A DNA stretch of 64,000 nt from Lentzea waywayandensis. Lineage in GTDB: Bacteria > Actinomycetota > Actinomycetes > Mycobacteriales > Pseudonocardiaceae. Positions 23,953-32,995 of the stretch are shown in pieces. Each line of letters begins with the position of its first letter. The first letter of the stretch is position 1. Position numbers and translations under genes: made by a program. The stretch is from positions 154,186 through 218,185 of the forward strand of contig NZ_FOYL01000015.1 in the NCBI RefSeq assembly GCF_900115955.1. Direction: 5' to 3'. The notes beneath the pieces are model-generated. The model had not been told where the DNA came from and did no database searches. It was given only the letters and a program-made list of their open reading frames with translations.

Positions 23953-26900
23953 ATGCGCGGAAAAACCAAAGTGCTGAGCGCCGTCACAGCGCTCGCCCTG
24001 ACAGCGGCATCGGCCGCGGCGGCCACGGCCGCTCCACCGGCGGGAACAACCCCGCAGAAGGCCGCCGACGAGGTCACCCTCGTCACGGGTGACAAGGTCC
24101 TGCTGGGGCAGGACGGGCAGGTCGTCGCGATCCAGCCGGGCGAAGGCCGCAAGAACATGATCTTCAAGACCGCCCGCAGGGCGGACGGCCACACGATGGT
24201 GGTGCCGAAGGACGCCTTCGAGCCCCTGGCGGCGGGCCGGCTCGACAGCAGGCTCTTCGACGTCACCACGTTGCTGGAGTTCGGCTACCGCGACCGCATG
24301 CCGTTGATCGTGGACGGCCGGGCCAGAGTCGGGGCCAGGTCGTCGGGCGACTGGGCGGCGCTCAGGACGGAGGCCGCGACCGGTGACAAGATCTGGCTCG
24401 ACGGCATCCGCAAGCCGAGCCTCGACCGCAGCGTCGCCCAGATCGGCGCGCCGGCCGCCCACCAGAAGGGCATCACCGGCAAGGGGATCAAGGTCGCGAT
24501 CGTCGACACGGGTGTCGACGAGAAGCACCCCGACCTCGCGGGACAGCAGATCGCGGAGAAGAACTTCACGACCGACCCCGACAACACCGACAACGTCGGT
24601 CACGGCACGCACGTCGGCTCGACCGTCGCGAGCCACGACTCGAAGTACGGCGGTGTCGCACCGGGCGCGCAGCTCATCGACGCGAAGGTCTGCGTCGAGT
24701 TCGGCTGCCAGGAGTCCTGGATCCTCGACGGCATGCGCTGGGCGGCGGAGCAGGGCGCCCAGGTCGTCAACATGAGCCTCGGCGGTGGCGACACCCCCGA
24801 GGTCGACCCGCTGGAGCAGGCCGTCAACGACCTGACGGCCCAGTACGGCACGTTGTTCGTCATCGCGGCGGGCAACTCGGGTTCGACCGGTTCGGTGAGC
24901 TCCCCCAGCACGGCAGAGGCCGCGCTGTCGGTCGGTGCCGTCGACCGCGACGACAAGCTCGCCCCGTTCTCCAGCAAAGGCCCTCGCGTGGGAGACAGCG
25001 GGCTCAAGCCCGAGGTGACCGCACCGGGCGTCGACATCGTCGCCGCCAAGGCCGGCACCAGCGACCACTTGGCCGGCAGCGGCACGTCGATGGCGACTCC
25101 GCACGTCGCCGGCGCCGCAGCACTGCTGCGCCAGCAACACCCGGAGTGGACGCCCGCGCAGCTCAAGTCGGTGCTCGCGACCACGGCCAAGCCCACCGAG
25201 GGCGTCAGCGCGTTCGACCAGGGCGCCGGACGCATCGACGTGGCCAAGGCGATCGGCCAGGTGCTGACCGCCGACGTCGTGGCCGTCAACCTCGGCCTGC
25301 ACGAGTGGCCGCACGCCGACGACAAGCCGGTGACCAAGCCGATCACCTACTCCAACCCGACGGACGCGGCGATCACGCTCGACCTCGCGTTCAAGGGCAG
25401 CGCTCCGGCGGGCATGTTCACGCTGGGCGCCTCGAAGCTGACCGTGCCGGCCAAGGGCACCGCGTCGGTCACCGTCACCGGTGACAGCCGCGTCGGCACC
25501 AAGGACGCCGCGTACTCGGGCGAGATCGTTGCCACGTCCGGTCCGCACACCGTCCGCACGCTCGTCGGCATCGACCGCGAGGTCGAGAGCTACACCCTCT
25601 CGATCGACATGATCGGCCGTGACGGAGGGGACCCGGCGGACTCGTTCACGTTCATCGCCGGCCTGGACAACGACACGTTCAAGGCGGTGTTCGGCGCGGG
25701 CGACCAGAAGATCCGCCTGCCCAAGGGCACGTACTTCCTCGACACGACCCTGGGGAACGGCCCACAGGGCATGGACATGCTCTACCAGCCCACCGTGAAG
25801 CTGACCAGCGATCAGACGATCAAGCAGGACGCCCGCCTGGCGCAGCCGGTGTCGGTGAAGGCGCCGGAACCGGTCGGCGACTTCGCGATCGGGCTGATCG
25901 CCGTCAAACGCTCGGTGGGCGGCGAACCGCGCCTCCGGTCCACCTCGGTCATGTTCGGCGGCTTCGACGGCGTCGCGATCGCCCAGGGCGGCGCCCAGCT
26001 CCCGCCGGACGAGTTGTCGTCGCTCGCGATGCTGCAGACGAACGCCGCGGCCGACCCGCACACGTTCTACCGGCTCGCCTACCCCTTCGCCGGCGGACTT
26101 CCCGTCGGCCTGACCAAGGCGCCCGCCAAGAAGGAACTGGCCAGGGTCGAGTCCACGATCGGTGGCCAGAAGCCGGACAGCCAGGCGTCGAAGGGCGAGC
26201 TTCCGTTGTCACCGCAGGGTTTGAGCGGCGGCACCGCGCTCTACCCGGTGGCCGTCGGCGCGACCGCGGTCGACTACGTGACGCCCGAGGGTCTGCGCTG
26301 GCAGTCCGCGATCATGACGCGGCACGCCAACGGCGCGCAGGAACGCATCACCTCCGGGCTCCGCAAGTACCAGGCGGGCAAGACCTACCGGGAACGAGAA
26401 GTCCGGCCGGTGTTCTCACCGGGTCTGCCCGAGTCGGAGTACGGGTTCGTCGAGCGGTACGGCACGCAGCTCTACGTCAGCGTCCCGCTGGTGAGCGACG
26501 CCAACCACGGCGACGGAAGGTCCACTGTGGACAGCGCCAGGACCGCGTTGTACCGCAACGGTGTGCTGATCGGCGAGACCACCACGCCGGGCGGGTCGTT
26601 CTCGAACGTGCCGCTGCCGCAGGCCGACTTCCGCGCCGAGATGAGCCTCGACCGGAGCTCGCAGTTCGAGTTCAGCACCAGGGTGTCCGCCGTGTGGACC
26701 TTCAAGTCGAAGGGCACCGAGGGCAAGATCGACGCTCCGCCGTTGTCGGTGGTGCGCTTCGAACCGAAGCTCGACGACAACGGCGCGGTGCCCGCGGGCA
26801 CGTTGCAGCGCATCGGACTGCTCACCCAGACACAGGGCGACGCGGGCAAGGTGCGCATCACCGGAGTCGAGTACTCGCACGACGACGGCAAGTCGTGGCG

Positions 26901-27042
26901 CCGTGCGGGCGTGGTCGGCAACAGCGCGTTGGTCTACAACCCGGCGAACGCGCAGTGGACTTCGCTGAAGGCCACTGCGACGGACGCCAAGGGTGGAACC
27001 GTCGAACTGACGGTGATCCGCGCCTACAAGGTCGGCGCCTGA
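23953..27042 (+). CDS. Secreted S8 subtilisin-family serine protease, large (paralogue A)
   Basis: The protein has 1029 aa. A Sec signal peptide covers ~1-27 (VLSAVTALALTAASAAAATA). Propeptide-like residues ~40-155 (EVTLVTGDKVLL) follow, then the catalytic domain with D185 (AIVDTGVDEKHPDL), H217 (NVGHGTHVGSTVAS), oxyanion N307 (IAAGNSGS) and S378 (SGTSMATPHVAG). About 600 C-terminal residues of beta-sandwich-like domains remain. A GAGGGGATT site precedes the ATG at 23953, and the signal peptide starts properly there. It is a large extracellular protease of the actinomycete type; a downstream function in development or nutrient scavenging is possible. A close paralogue lies at 36425-39625. The hemQ gene converges 3 bp after its stop. 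Confidence 0.93.
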   Translation: MRGKTKVLSAVTALALTAASAAAATAAPPAGTTPQKAADEVTLVTGDKVLLGQDGQVVAIQPGEGRKNMIFKTARRADGHTMVVPKDAFEPLAAGRLDSRLFDVTTLLEFGYRDRMPLIVDGRARVGARSSGDWAALRTEAATGDKIWLDGIRKPSLDRSVAQIGAPAAHQKGITGKGIKVAIVDTGVDEKHPDLAGQQIAEKNFTTDPDNTDNVGHGTHVGSTVASHDSKYGGVAPGAQLIDAKVCVEFGCQESWILDGMRWAAEQGAQVVNMSLGGGDTPEVDPLEQAVNDLTAQYGTLFVIAAGNSGSTGSVSSPSTAEAALSVGAVDRDDKLAPFSSKGPRVGDSGLKPEVTAPGVDIVAAKAGTSDHLAGSGTSMATPHVAGAAALLRQQHPEWTPAQLKSVLATTAKPTEGVSAFDQGAGRIDVAKAIGQVLTADVVAVNLGLHEWPHADDKPVTKPITYSNPTDAAITLDLAFKGSAPAGMFTLGASKLTVPAKGTASVTVTGDSRVGTKDAAYSGEIVATSGPHTVRTLVGIDREVESYTLSIDMIGRDGGDPADSFTFIAGLDNDTFKAVFGAGDQKIRLPKGTYFLDTTLGNGPQGMDMLYQPTVKLTSDQTIKQDARLAQPVSVKAPEPVGDFAIGLIAVKRSVGGEPRLRSTSVMFGGFDGVAIAQGGAQLPPDELSSLAMLQTNAAADPHTFYRLAYPFAGGLPVGLTKAPAKKELARVESTIGGQKPDSQASKGELPLSPQGLSGGTALYPVAVGATAVDYVTPEGLRWQSAIMTRHANGAQERITSGLRKYQAGKTYREREVRPVFSPGLPESEYGFVERYGTQLYVSVPLVSDANHGDGRSTVDSARTALYRNGVLIGETTTPGGSFSNVPLPQADFRAEMSLDRSSQFEFSTRVSAVWTFKSKGTEGKIDAPPLSVVRFEPKLDDNGAVPAGTLQRIGLLTQTQGDAGKVRITGVEYSHDDGKSWRRAGVVGNSALVYNPANAQWTSLKATATDAKGGTVELTVIRAYKVGA

Positions 27043-27045
27043 TTT

Positions 27046-27738
27046 CTAGGGCAGGTTGAGGACGAGCTCGGCCGCCGGGACGCGGGTGCCCGTGTAGAAG
27101 GGGATTTCCTCTCGCACGTGCAGCCGCGCCTCGGTGCCGCGCAGGTGCCGCATGAGGTCGACGATGCGGTGCAGCTCGTCGGCCTCGAACGCGAGCAGCC
27201 ACTCGTAGTCGCCCAGGGCGAACGACGCGACGGTGTTCGCGCGCACGTCCGGGTAGTCGCGGGCTTCCTTGCCGTGGTCCGCCAGCATCTTGCGGCGGTC
27301 CTCCTCCGGCAGCAGGTACCACTCGTAGGACCGCACGAACGGGTAGACGCAGATGTACTTGCGCGCCTCTTCACCCGCGAGGAACGCGGGGATGTGGCTG
27401 CGGTTGAACTCGGCCGGGCGGTGCAGGGCGACCTGCGACCAGACCGGCGTGGAGACCTTGCCGAGCGGGGTGCGGCGGAAGCCGGTGTAGGCGGCCTGCA
27501 CCTGCTCGATCTCCTCAGCGTGCCACCAGATCATGAAGTCCGCGTCGGCGCGCAGACCGGCCACGTCGTAGACGCCGCGCACGACGACGCCCTTGCCCTC
27601 CAACGCGTCCAGGTAGTTCTGGGTCTCGGCGGCAGCAGCCGAACGGTCGTCCGGAAGCTTGCCGGGTTCGACCCGGAACACCGACCACATCGTGTAGCGG
27701 ATGGTGTCGTTGAGCTCGTTGTAGTTCAGGCGCGCCAT
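27046..27738 (-). CDS. hemQ: Coproheme decarboxylase HemQ/ChdC
   Basis: A 230-aa protein of the chlorite dismutase fold that converts coproheme to heme b in the coproporphyrin-dependent pathway used by Actinobacteria and Firmicutes. Typical segments are MWSVFRVEPGKLP, GVVVRGVYDVAGLRADADFMIWWH, EFNRSHIPAFLAGEEAR and the catalytic-Tyr region YPFVRSYEWYLLPEEDRR. ATG at 27738. It is the last gene of a hemE-hemY-hemQ operon, 23 bp after hemY; the ferrochelatase and other genes of the pathway are not in the window. Confidence 0.93.
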   Translation of the reverse strand: MARLNYNELNDTIRYTMWSVFRVEPGKLPDDRSAAAAETQNYLDALEGKGVVVRGVYDVAGLRADADFMIWWHAEEIEQVQAAYTGFRRTPLGKVSTPVWSQVALHRPAEFNRSHIPAFLAGEEARKYICVYPFVRSYEWYLLPEEDRRKMLADHGKEARDYPDVRANTVASFALGDYEWLLAFEADELHRIVDLMRHLRGTEARLHVREEIPFYTGTRVPAAELVLNLP

Positions 27739-27761
27739 AGGTCCATCTTGGCACGGGCCAC

Positions 27762-29189
27762 TCAGCGCCGAACGCGGCCCAGCAGGTGTGCTGCGACACG
27801 GGCGGCGGCCGCGTCGGCGGTCGCGATGCAGGCCGGCACACCCACCCCGTGCAGGGTGGCGCCCGCGACGGCGAGGCCCGGCACGTCGGCGATGCCGCGT
27901 TCGATGGTGTCCACCAGGTCGACGTGACCGACGCCGTACTGCGGCAGCCCCCCACCCCAGCGCTGGACCACGTAGTCGATCGGAGCGGCCTTGATGCCCG
28001 TCAGCTCGTACAGGTCGTTGCGCACGGCCTTGACGAGGTCGGCGTCGCTGCGCTGAAGGAGCGCCGTCTCGCCGTGCCGCCCGACCGAGCCGCGCAGGAT
28101 GACCGGTTCGCCGTAGTGCGCCCACTTGCGGCTGGAGAACGTGAACGCCTTGGCGGTGAACGGGGTGATGCGGTCGGAGTACCGCTCCCCCTCCGCGATC
28201 AGCACGCCGGAGCGGTCCGGCAGTGCGGTGCCCGGTGGCAGCGCCAGCGCGACCACGGCCATCGAGGCGACCTCGACCTTGCCGTACGCGGCGGACACCT
28301 GCGGCGCGATCTCGTGCAGCAGTCTGCGCGCGGACGGGGCCGGGACCGCGAGCACGACGCCGTCGCACTCCAGGTACTCCGGGGTCGCGGCCGAACCGAT
28401 CTCCAGCCGCCAGCCGGCGCCGAGCCACGACAGCACCCGGACCGGCAGTCCGAGCCTGATCTCGGGCCTCGCGACCTCGGCGAGCCGGTCGACGAGCGAC
28501 GAGACGCCGTTGCTCAGCGACGCGAACACCGGCGGCCGTGCGGAGCGGGCCTGCGGTGGCGCGGGCATCATCATCGCGGCGGCCGCGAGCAGCGAACCGA
28601 CGCCCTTGTCCAGCAGCGTCGCGATCTGCGGCATCGTGGCGCGCAGGCCGAGCTCGTCCGCGCGGCCCGCGTAGACGCCGCCCAGCAGCGGGCTGACCAG
28701 GCGGTCGGCGACCTCGGGGCCGAACCGTTCCTTCATCAGCGTGCCGACGGCGACGTCGCCGCCCCTGAGCTCGATCGGCGGCAGCGTCGGTTCCATCTCG
28801 ACCCGCAGCGCGCCCTCGGACGACAGCATGTGCCGCACGGTCTCGACGCTGGCCGGAACGCCCATGAACGTGTGCGCCGGCAGCTGGTGCGTGCGCCCGG
28901 CCGCGTGGACGCTCGCCTTCGCGGCCGTCGGATGCACGACGTGATCGGCCAGCCCGACCTCGTTGATCAGCTCCTGCGCCTCGGGTTTGCGGTGCAGGAA
29001 CGCCTCCGCGCCCACGTCGAACCGCACACCGGCGAGCTCGGTCGTGCGCAGCTTGCCGCCGAGCCGGTCGGACTGCTCGATCACCGTGATCCTGGCCTGC
29101 GGGCCGAGCAGCATCCGCAACCGGTGCGCGGCGGCCAGGCCGGAGATGCCTCCCCCGACGACGGCGACGTGCGGCGCTCTACCGTGCAT
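27762..29189 (-). CDS. hemY: Coproporphyrinogen III oxidase (HemY/CgoX; protoporphyrinogen-oxidase family)
   Basis: A 475-aa FAD-dependent oxidase. The N-terminal dinucleotide motif is VVGGGISGLAAAHRLR, followed by IEQSDRLGGKLRT and GVRFDVGAEAFLHRKPE; the C-terminal FAD motif is GLAVAGATLHGVGVPACIA. In actinobacteria with HemQ, this enzyme oxidises coproporphyrinogen III to coproporphyrin III rather than acting on protoporphyrinogen; that assignment rests on family knowledge plus the adjacent hemQ. Its ATG overlaps the hemE stop (TAATG), so it is translationally coupled. Confidence 0.92.
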   Translation of the reverse strand: MHGRAPHVAVVGGGISGLAAAHRLRMLLGPQARITVIEQSDRLGGKLRTTELAGVRFDVGAEAFLHRKPEAQELINEVGLADHVVHPTAAKASVHAAGRTHQLPAHTFMGVPASVETVRHMLSSEGALRVEMEPTLPPIELRGGDVAVGTLMKERFGPEVADRLVSPLLGGVYAGRADELGLRATMPQIATLLDKGVGSLLAAAAMMMPAPPQARSARPPVFASLSNGVSSLVDRLAEVARPEIRLGLPVRVLSWLGAGWRLEIGSAATPEYLECDGVVLAVPAPSARRLLHEIAPQVSAAYGKVEVASMAVVALALPPGTALPDRSGVLIAEGERYSDRITPFTAKAFTFSSRKWAHYGEPVILRGSVGRHGETALLQRSDADLVKAVRNDLYELTGIKAAPIDYVVQRWGGGLPQYGVGHVDLVDTIERGIADVPGLAVAGATLHGVGVPACIATADAAAARVAAHLLGRVRR

Positions 29190-30223
29190 TACAAGCTGTG
29201 GATCAGTTCGACGGTCCGGGTGATGATCTCCGGATCGGTGTCGGGCAGCACGCCGTGGCCGAGGTTGAAGATGTGGCCCGCCGCGGCCTTGCCCTCGGCG
29301 TGGATGCGGCGCACCTCGCCTTCGACGGCCTCGAAGCCCGCGAAGAACAGCGCCGGGTCGAGGTTGCCCTGCACGACGGGCTTCGGGAGCTCGGGGTTCG
29401 CCTGCTGGAGTCGCTGCACGGCGACGTCCAGGGGAATCCGCCAGTCGACGCCGACGACGTCCGCGCCGGCCTCGCGCATCGCGGGCAGCAGCTCACCGGT
29501 GCCGACGCCGAAGTGGATGCGCGGCACCGTCGTGATCGTCTCCAGGACGCGCTTCGAGTGCGGCAGAACGAACTCGCGGTAGTCGCGCTCGGACAGCGCG
29601 CCCGCCCAGGAGTCGAACAGCTGGACCGCCTGGACACCGGCGTCGAGCTGCGCGTGCAGGAACGCCGTCGTGACGTCCGCGATCTTGGCCAGCAGCGCGT
29701 GCCACAACTCGGGGTTGCCGTGCATGAGCGCCTTGGTGCGCTCGTGGTTCTTGCTCGGCCCGCCCTCGACGAGGTAGGAGGCCAGCGTGAACGGCGCCCC
29801 CGCGAACCCGATCAGCGCGACGTCCTGCGGGAGTTCCTTGAGCAGCAACCCGATCGCGTCCGCGACCGGCTGGACCTGCTCGGCGTGCAGCTCAGGAAGA
29901 GCCTTCACGTCCTCGAGCGTCCGGACCGGGTTCGCGACCACGGGACCGGTGCCCGCGACGATGTCGAGGTCGACACCGGCGGCCTTGAGCGGCACCACGA
30001 TGTCGGAGAAGAGGATCGCGCCGTCGACGCCGTGCCGCCGGACGGGCTGCATGGTGATCTCGCAGACCATCTCCGGGTCCATGCAGGCGTCGAGCATCGC
30101 GGTGCCCTGGCGGAGTGCCCGGTACTCGGGCAGCGACCGTCCCGCCTGCCTCATGAACCAGACAGGGGTGTGCGACGGGGTGCCGCCATGAGCGGCCACG
30201 AGGAGGGGTGCCGTGGAAGTCAT
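29189..30223 (-). CDS. hemE: Uroporphyrinogen III decarboxylase
   Basis: A 344-aa HemE, which decarboxylates the four acetate side chains of uroporphyrinogen III to give coproporphyrinogen III. The N-terminal signature PVWFMRQAGRSLPEYR carries the conserved Arg residues. The active-site Asp is in AILFSDIVVPLKAAG, and the HemE-type segments GFAGAPFTLASYLVEGG and LFDSWAGALSERDYREF are present. Its length is normal. It is first in the hemE-hemY-hemQ operon. The promoter must lie in the short divergent gap shared with the DUF3000 gene. Confidence 0.95.
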   Translation of the reverse strand: MTSTAPLLVAAHGGTPSHTPVWFMRQAGRSLPEYRALRQGTAMLDACMDPEMVCEITMQPVRRHGVDGAILFSDIVVPLKAAGVDLDIVAGTGPVVANPVRTLEDVKALPELHAEQVQPVADAIGLLLKELPQDVALIGFAGAPFTLASYLVEGGPSKNHERTKALMHGNPELWHALLAKIADVTTAFLHAQLDAGVQAVQLFDSWAGALSERDYREFVLPHSKRVLETITTVPRIHFGVGTGELLPAMREAGADVVGVDWRIPLDVAVQRLQQANPELPKPVVQGNLDPALFFAGFEAVEGEVRRIHAEGKAAAGHIFNLGHGVLPDTDPEIITRTVELIHSL

Positions 30224-30282
30224 ATCTCTTTCATGGTCCCACGTCCCGGCGTGCCGCCGTCACTCGGCCGGATTGCGAGGCA

Positions 30283-30288
30283 TACAGT
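30283..30288 (+). promoter_or_regulatory. -10 box of a leaderless promoter for the DUF3000 gene
   Basis: TACAGT fits the actinobacterial TAnnnT -10 box and ends 7 bases before the GTG at 30296, so the transcript probably begins at or next to the start codon. No clear -35 was seen. Confidence 0.5.
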
Positions 30289-30295
30289 CAGTTGT

Positions 30296-30844
30296 GTGAC
30301 CGAGCCGGAAATCTTCCGCCGGGCGGTGGGGACGCTCAAGTCGGTTCGCCACAGGCCCGAGATCGAACTCACCGAAGTTCGCCCACCGCAGCGGCTCGCT
30401 CCGTGGGCGTACGCGCTGACGGCTGAGGTCACCGGCCCGTCGGACGAACTGTCGACCGGAAGGCTCGTGCTGCTGCACGATCCGGACGGCGACGAGGCGT
30501 GGGGCGGTGTCCTGCGCGTCGTGGCGTACGTGCGCGTCGAGCTGGACCACGAGCTCGCGTCCGATCCCCTGCTGCCCGAGGTCGGCTGGTCGTGGCTGAC
30601 CGAGGCGCTGGAGCAGTCCGGGGCCGGGTTCACCGCTCTGGGCGGGACCGTGACGCAGACGTCGTCGGCCCGGTTCGGCGACATCGCCGGCCCCGCGCGC
30701 ACCGATGATCTGGAGCTGCGCGCGTCGTGGACCGCGCTCGACGGAGAACTCGCCGAGCACGGCACCGCGTTCTACGAGCTGATGGCGACAGCCGTGGGGC
30801 TGCCGCCGGTCGGCGTCACTCTCTTCGGCCAGCGCCAGCCCTAG
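30296..30844 (+). CDS. DUF3000 domain protein
   Basis: A 182-aa protein with the full DUF3000 pattern of Actinobacteria (EIFRRAVGTLKSVRHRPEIE, RLAPWAYALTAEV, LVLLHDPDGDEAWGG, VGWSWLTEALEQSGA, GGTVTQTSSARFG). The family is nearly always found next to heme or RNase D genes in actinobacteria, and both are neighbours here. Its biochemical role is unknown. It is divergent from hemE, and its TAG stop shares a CTAG with the stop of the convergent dipeptidase gene. Confidence 0.9.
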   Translation: MTEPEIFRRAVGTLKSVRHRPEIELTEVRPPQRLAPWAYALTAEVTGPSDELSTGRLVLLHDPDGDEAWGGVLRVVAYVRVELDHELASDPLLPEVGWSWLTEALEQSGAGFTALGGTVTQTSSARFGDIAGPARTDDLELRASWTALDGELAEHGTAFYELMATAVGLPPVGVTLFGQRQP

Positions 30845-31986
30845 GCGTCCGCGTCCCGCAGGACTCGAAGCACGTTCGCGCCGGCGAGCTTGGCGCAGTC
30901 GTCCTCGGACCAGCCCTTGTCGAGCAGCGCGCCGAAGAGGTTCGGGTAGGTGGAGACGTCCTCGAGGCCCTGCGGCAGTGCCTGGACGCCGTCGTAGTCG
31001 CCGCCCAGTCCGAGGTGGTCGACGCCGACGACCTCACGGGCGTGCTCGAGGTGCAGGACGACGTCGTCGAGCGTGGCGACCGGCTTCGGGTGCTCGACGA
31101 CCCACTTCTCGCCGAACGCCTTGCGTTCCCCCATGTCGGCGTGGTTCGCGCCGGCGGCCGTCATGGCCGCACGAAGGGCTGCGTCCCATTCAGCGACACG
31201 AGGTGAGACGAAGTCCGGCACGAATGTGATCATGGCCACACCGCCGTTCGCCTTCAGTTTGATCAACACGTCGTCCGGAATGTTGCGCGGGTGGTCCGCG
31301 ACCCGGCGGCACGACGAGTGGCTGAAGATGACGGGCTTGACGCTCGTCTCGAGCGCGGCGTGCATCGTGCTGGGCGCGACGTGGCTCAGGTCGACGAGCA
31401 TGCCGATCCGGTTCATCTCGCGCACGACGTCGCGGCCGAACTCCGTCAGCCCGCCGTGTTCTGGCTGGTCAGTGGCACTGTCGGCCCACGGGGTGTTGTC
31501 GTTGTGCGTCAGTGTCATGTACCGGACGCCCAGGCGGCGCAGCGCGCGCAGAACCCCGAGTGAAGAGTTGATGGAATGTCCGCCCTCGGCCCCGATGAGG
31601 GAGGCGACACGCCCGGAGGCGAAAACTTTTTCAGCTTCGGCGGCGGTGGTCGCGAGGCCCAGGTGATCGGAGTACCGCCCGGCCAGCTCGTAGACCAGTT
31701 CGACCTGCTCCAGCACGGCGGTCACCGCTCCGTCACCCGCCAGTCTTCCGGGAATCCAGACGGACCAGAACTGCATCCCCAAGCCGCCCTCGCGCATTTT
31801 CACGATGTCCGTGTGCAGGCTGGGATGACGTTCCGTGAGATCGATCTTCGCGGCGGTCGTGTAGACGTCTTCGCCCGTTCCGTCGCCGAACTCGCGCAGA
31901 GCCCACGGCAGGTCGTTGTGGCCGTCGACGAGGGGCGCACGCTGCAGCAACGCCCGCGCTCGTTCGAGTCCAGAACTGCTAGGCAC
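30841..31986 (-). CDS. Membrane dipeptidase-type M19 dipeptidase
   Basis: A 381-aa zinc dipeptidase (renal dipeptidase/M19 family) that cleaves dipeptides, often including D-residues. Metal ligands are recognisable: HND in LVDGHNDLPWALR, the central acidic residue in LIGAEGGHSINSS, VDLSHVAPSTM, IFSHSSCRRVADHPRNIPD, and VDHLGLGGDYDGV. There is no signal peptide, so it is cytoplasmic despite the family name. The GTG at 31986 is chosen because TTGGAG is correctly spaced upstream; an in-frame TTG at 31998 is the alternative. A 26-bp dyad lies about 70 bp upstream. Confidence 0.9.
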   Translation of the reverse strand: MPSSSGLERARALLQRAPLVDGHNDLPWALREFGDGTGEDVYTTAAKIDLTERHPSLHTDIVKMREGGLGMQFWSVWIPGRLAGDGAVTAVLEQVELVYELAGRYSDHLGLATTAAEAEKVFASGRVASLIGAEGGHSINSSLGVLRALRRLGVRYMTLTHNDNTPWADSATDQPEHGGLTEFGRDVVREMNRIGMLVDLSHVAPSTMHAALETSVKPVIFSHSSCRRVADHPRNIPDDVLIKLKANGGVAMITFVPDFVSPRVAEWDAALRAAMTAAGANHADMGERKAFGEKWVVEHPKPVATLDDVVLHLEHAREVVGVDHLGLGGDYDGVQALPQGLEDVSTYPNLFGALLDKGWSEDDCAKLAGANVLRVLRDADA

Positions 31987-32054
31987 AACCAACTCCAAGA
32001 TGTCGTTCTGAGAGGGGCTCGCGTTACACCCCCTATCTAGTTGTCATCCAATCG

Positions 32055-32080
32055 TGTGACACATGGGGCCATCTGTCACA
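32055..32080. promoter_or_regulatory. 26-bp dyad between the dipeptidase and response-regulator genes
   Basis: Arms TGTGACACATGG and CCATCTGTCACA are separated by GG; 11 of 12 positions are symmetric. It sits in a 255-bp divergent intergenic region (31987-32241), so it more likely is an operator than a terminator. The regulator is unknown; the adjacent response regulator is one candidate. The rest of the region shows an AT-rich stretch (AATAGGGATAGATACCC) that may be a promoter. Confidence 0.6.
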
Positions 32081-32241
32081 ACTCAATAGGGATAGATACC
32101 CGATTGATCGTCCCGTAGACCCGCATGGGCGGCTACGCTGCCCCAGACGACACCACTTTCGGTCGATCAGTGGCGCGGCTGATTGGACGAAAGTCTCCGG
32201 TGCCGGTCGGGGGGCACGACCGACTCCAGGGAGGTAGTGAC

Positions 32242-32958
32242 GTGGCTGCCGTCGGCTTAGGTCAGGCCGTTCGTACCACGCCAGCCGGCTCGTTGCCGGC
32301 GAACATGGTCCCGCACCCGCGGGAAGAGCTTTTTTCAGTGCTGGTGGTCGACGACCACCCACTGCTGAGGGAGGCGATATCAGCTCGGCTCACCCAAATG
32401 GGAGCCGGGACAGTGCATGAGGCCGCATCGGTGGCAGAGGCTCGGGCGCGGGCACTTGCAACCGGTCCTTGCGACCTCGCGATCCTCGATCTGGGCCTGC
32501 CGGATGGCACCGGCATCGACCTGGTCACGGAACTCCGTGCTCAGGGCTGGCCCCGCATCGTGGTCCTCGCATCCTCCGACGACCCCTACGCGGTCAGGTC
32601 GGCCTTCCAGGCGGGCGCCCAGGCGTACCTCCTGAAGTCCGCCTCTCCGATGGTGGTCACCGACGGGGTGCGCAGGGTTCTCGATGGTGGCGTTTACGCA
32701 GATCCGAGCGTGGCACCAGTACTCGCAGCGGGTACTCGGGTGCCGGGCACGGACAACACGCCGCGGGAACTCTCCGCGCGTGAGGTCGAGGTGCTCCAGC
32801 TGGTCGCCGATGGCCAGAGCAACAAGGAAATCGGCGAGGCTCTGAGCTTGTCCGCGTTGACGGTGAAGTCTCACCTGTCGCGGATCGGCCGGAAGCTGGG
32901 CACAGGAGATCGCGCTCAGATGGTCGCGCTGGCCATGCGTGCCGGCGTGATCCGTTAG
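32242..32958 (+). CDS. NarL/FixJ-type response regulator (orphan)
   Basis: A 238-aa response regulator. The receiver domain is intact: acidic pair D37-D38 (VLVVDDHPLLREA), phosphoacceptor D83 (LAILDLGLPDGTG), and K132 (AYLLKSASP). The C-terminal LuxR helix-turn-helix contains LSAREVEVLQLVADGQSNKE and LSLSALTVKSHLSRIGRKLG. The start GTG at 32242 follows GGGAGGT; a longer frame upstream is not needed. There is no histidine kinase nearby. The RNase D gene follows 37 bp downstream and may be co-transcribed. The position next to RNase D is probably ancestral in the family rather than functional. Confidence 0.9.
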   Translation: MAAVGLGQAVRTTPAGSLPANMVPHPREELFSVLVVDDHPLLREAISARLTQMGAGTVHEAASVAEARARALATGPCDLAILDLGLPDGTGIDLVTELRAQGWPRIVVLASSDDPYAVRSAFQAGAQAYLLKSASPMVVTDGVRRVLDGGVYADPSVAPVLAAGTRVPGTDNTPRELSAREVEVLQLVADGQSNKEIGEALSLSALTVKSHLSRIGRKLGTGDRAQMVALAMRAGVIR

Positions 32959-32995
32959 ATACCGGTTTGAAGCACTGAACCGGCCGAGAACACCT

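Noticed and set aside
23821..26061. Long minus-strand open frame opposite the first subtilisin gene
   Set aside because: Same reason: no recognisable domain, and it mirrors the third-position GC bias of the plus-strand gene.
32055..32080. CRP/FNR-type site
   Set aside because: TGTGA and TCACA are present, but the spacing is 16 bp instead of 6.
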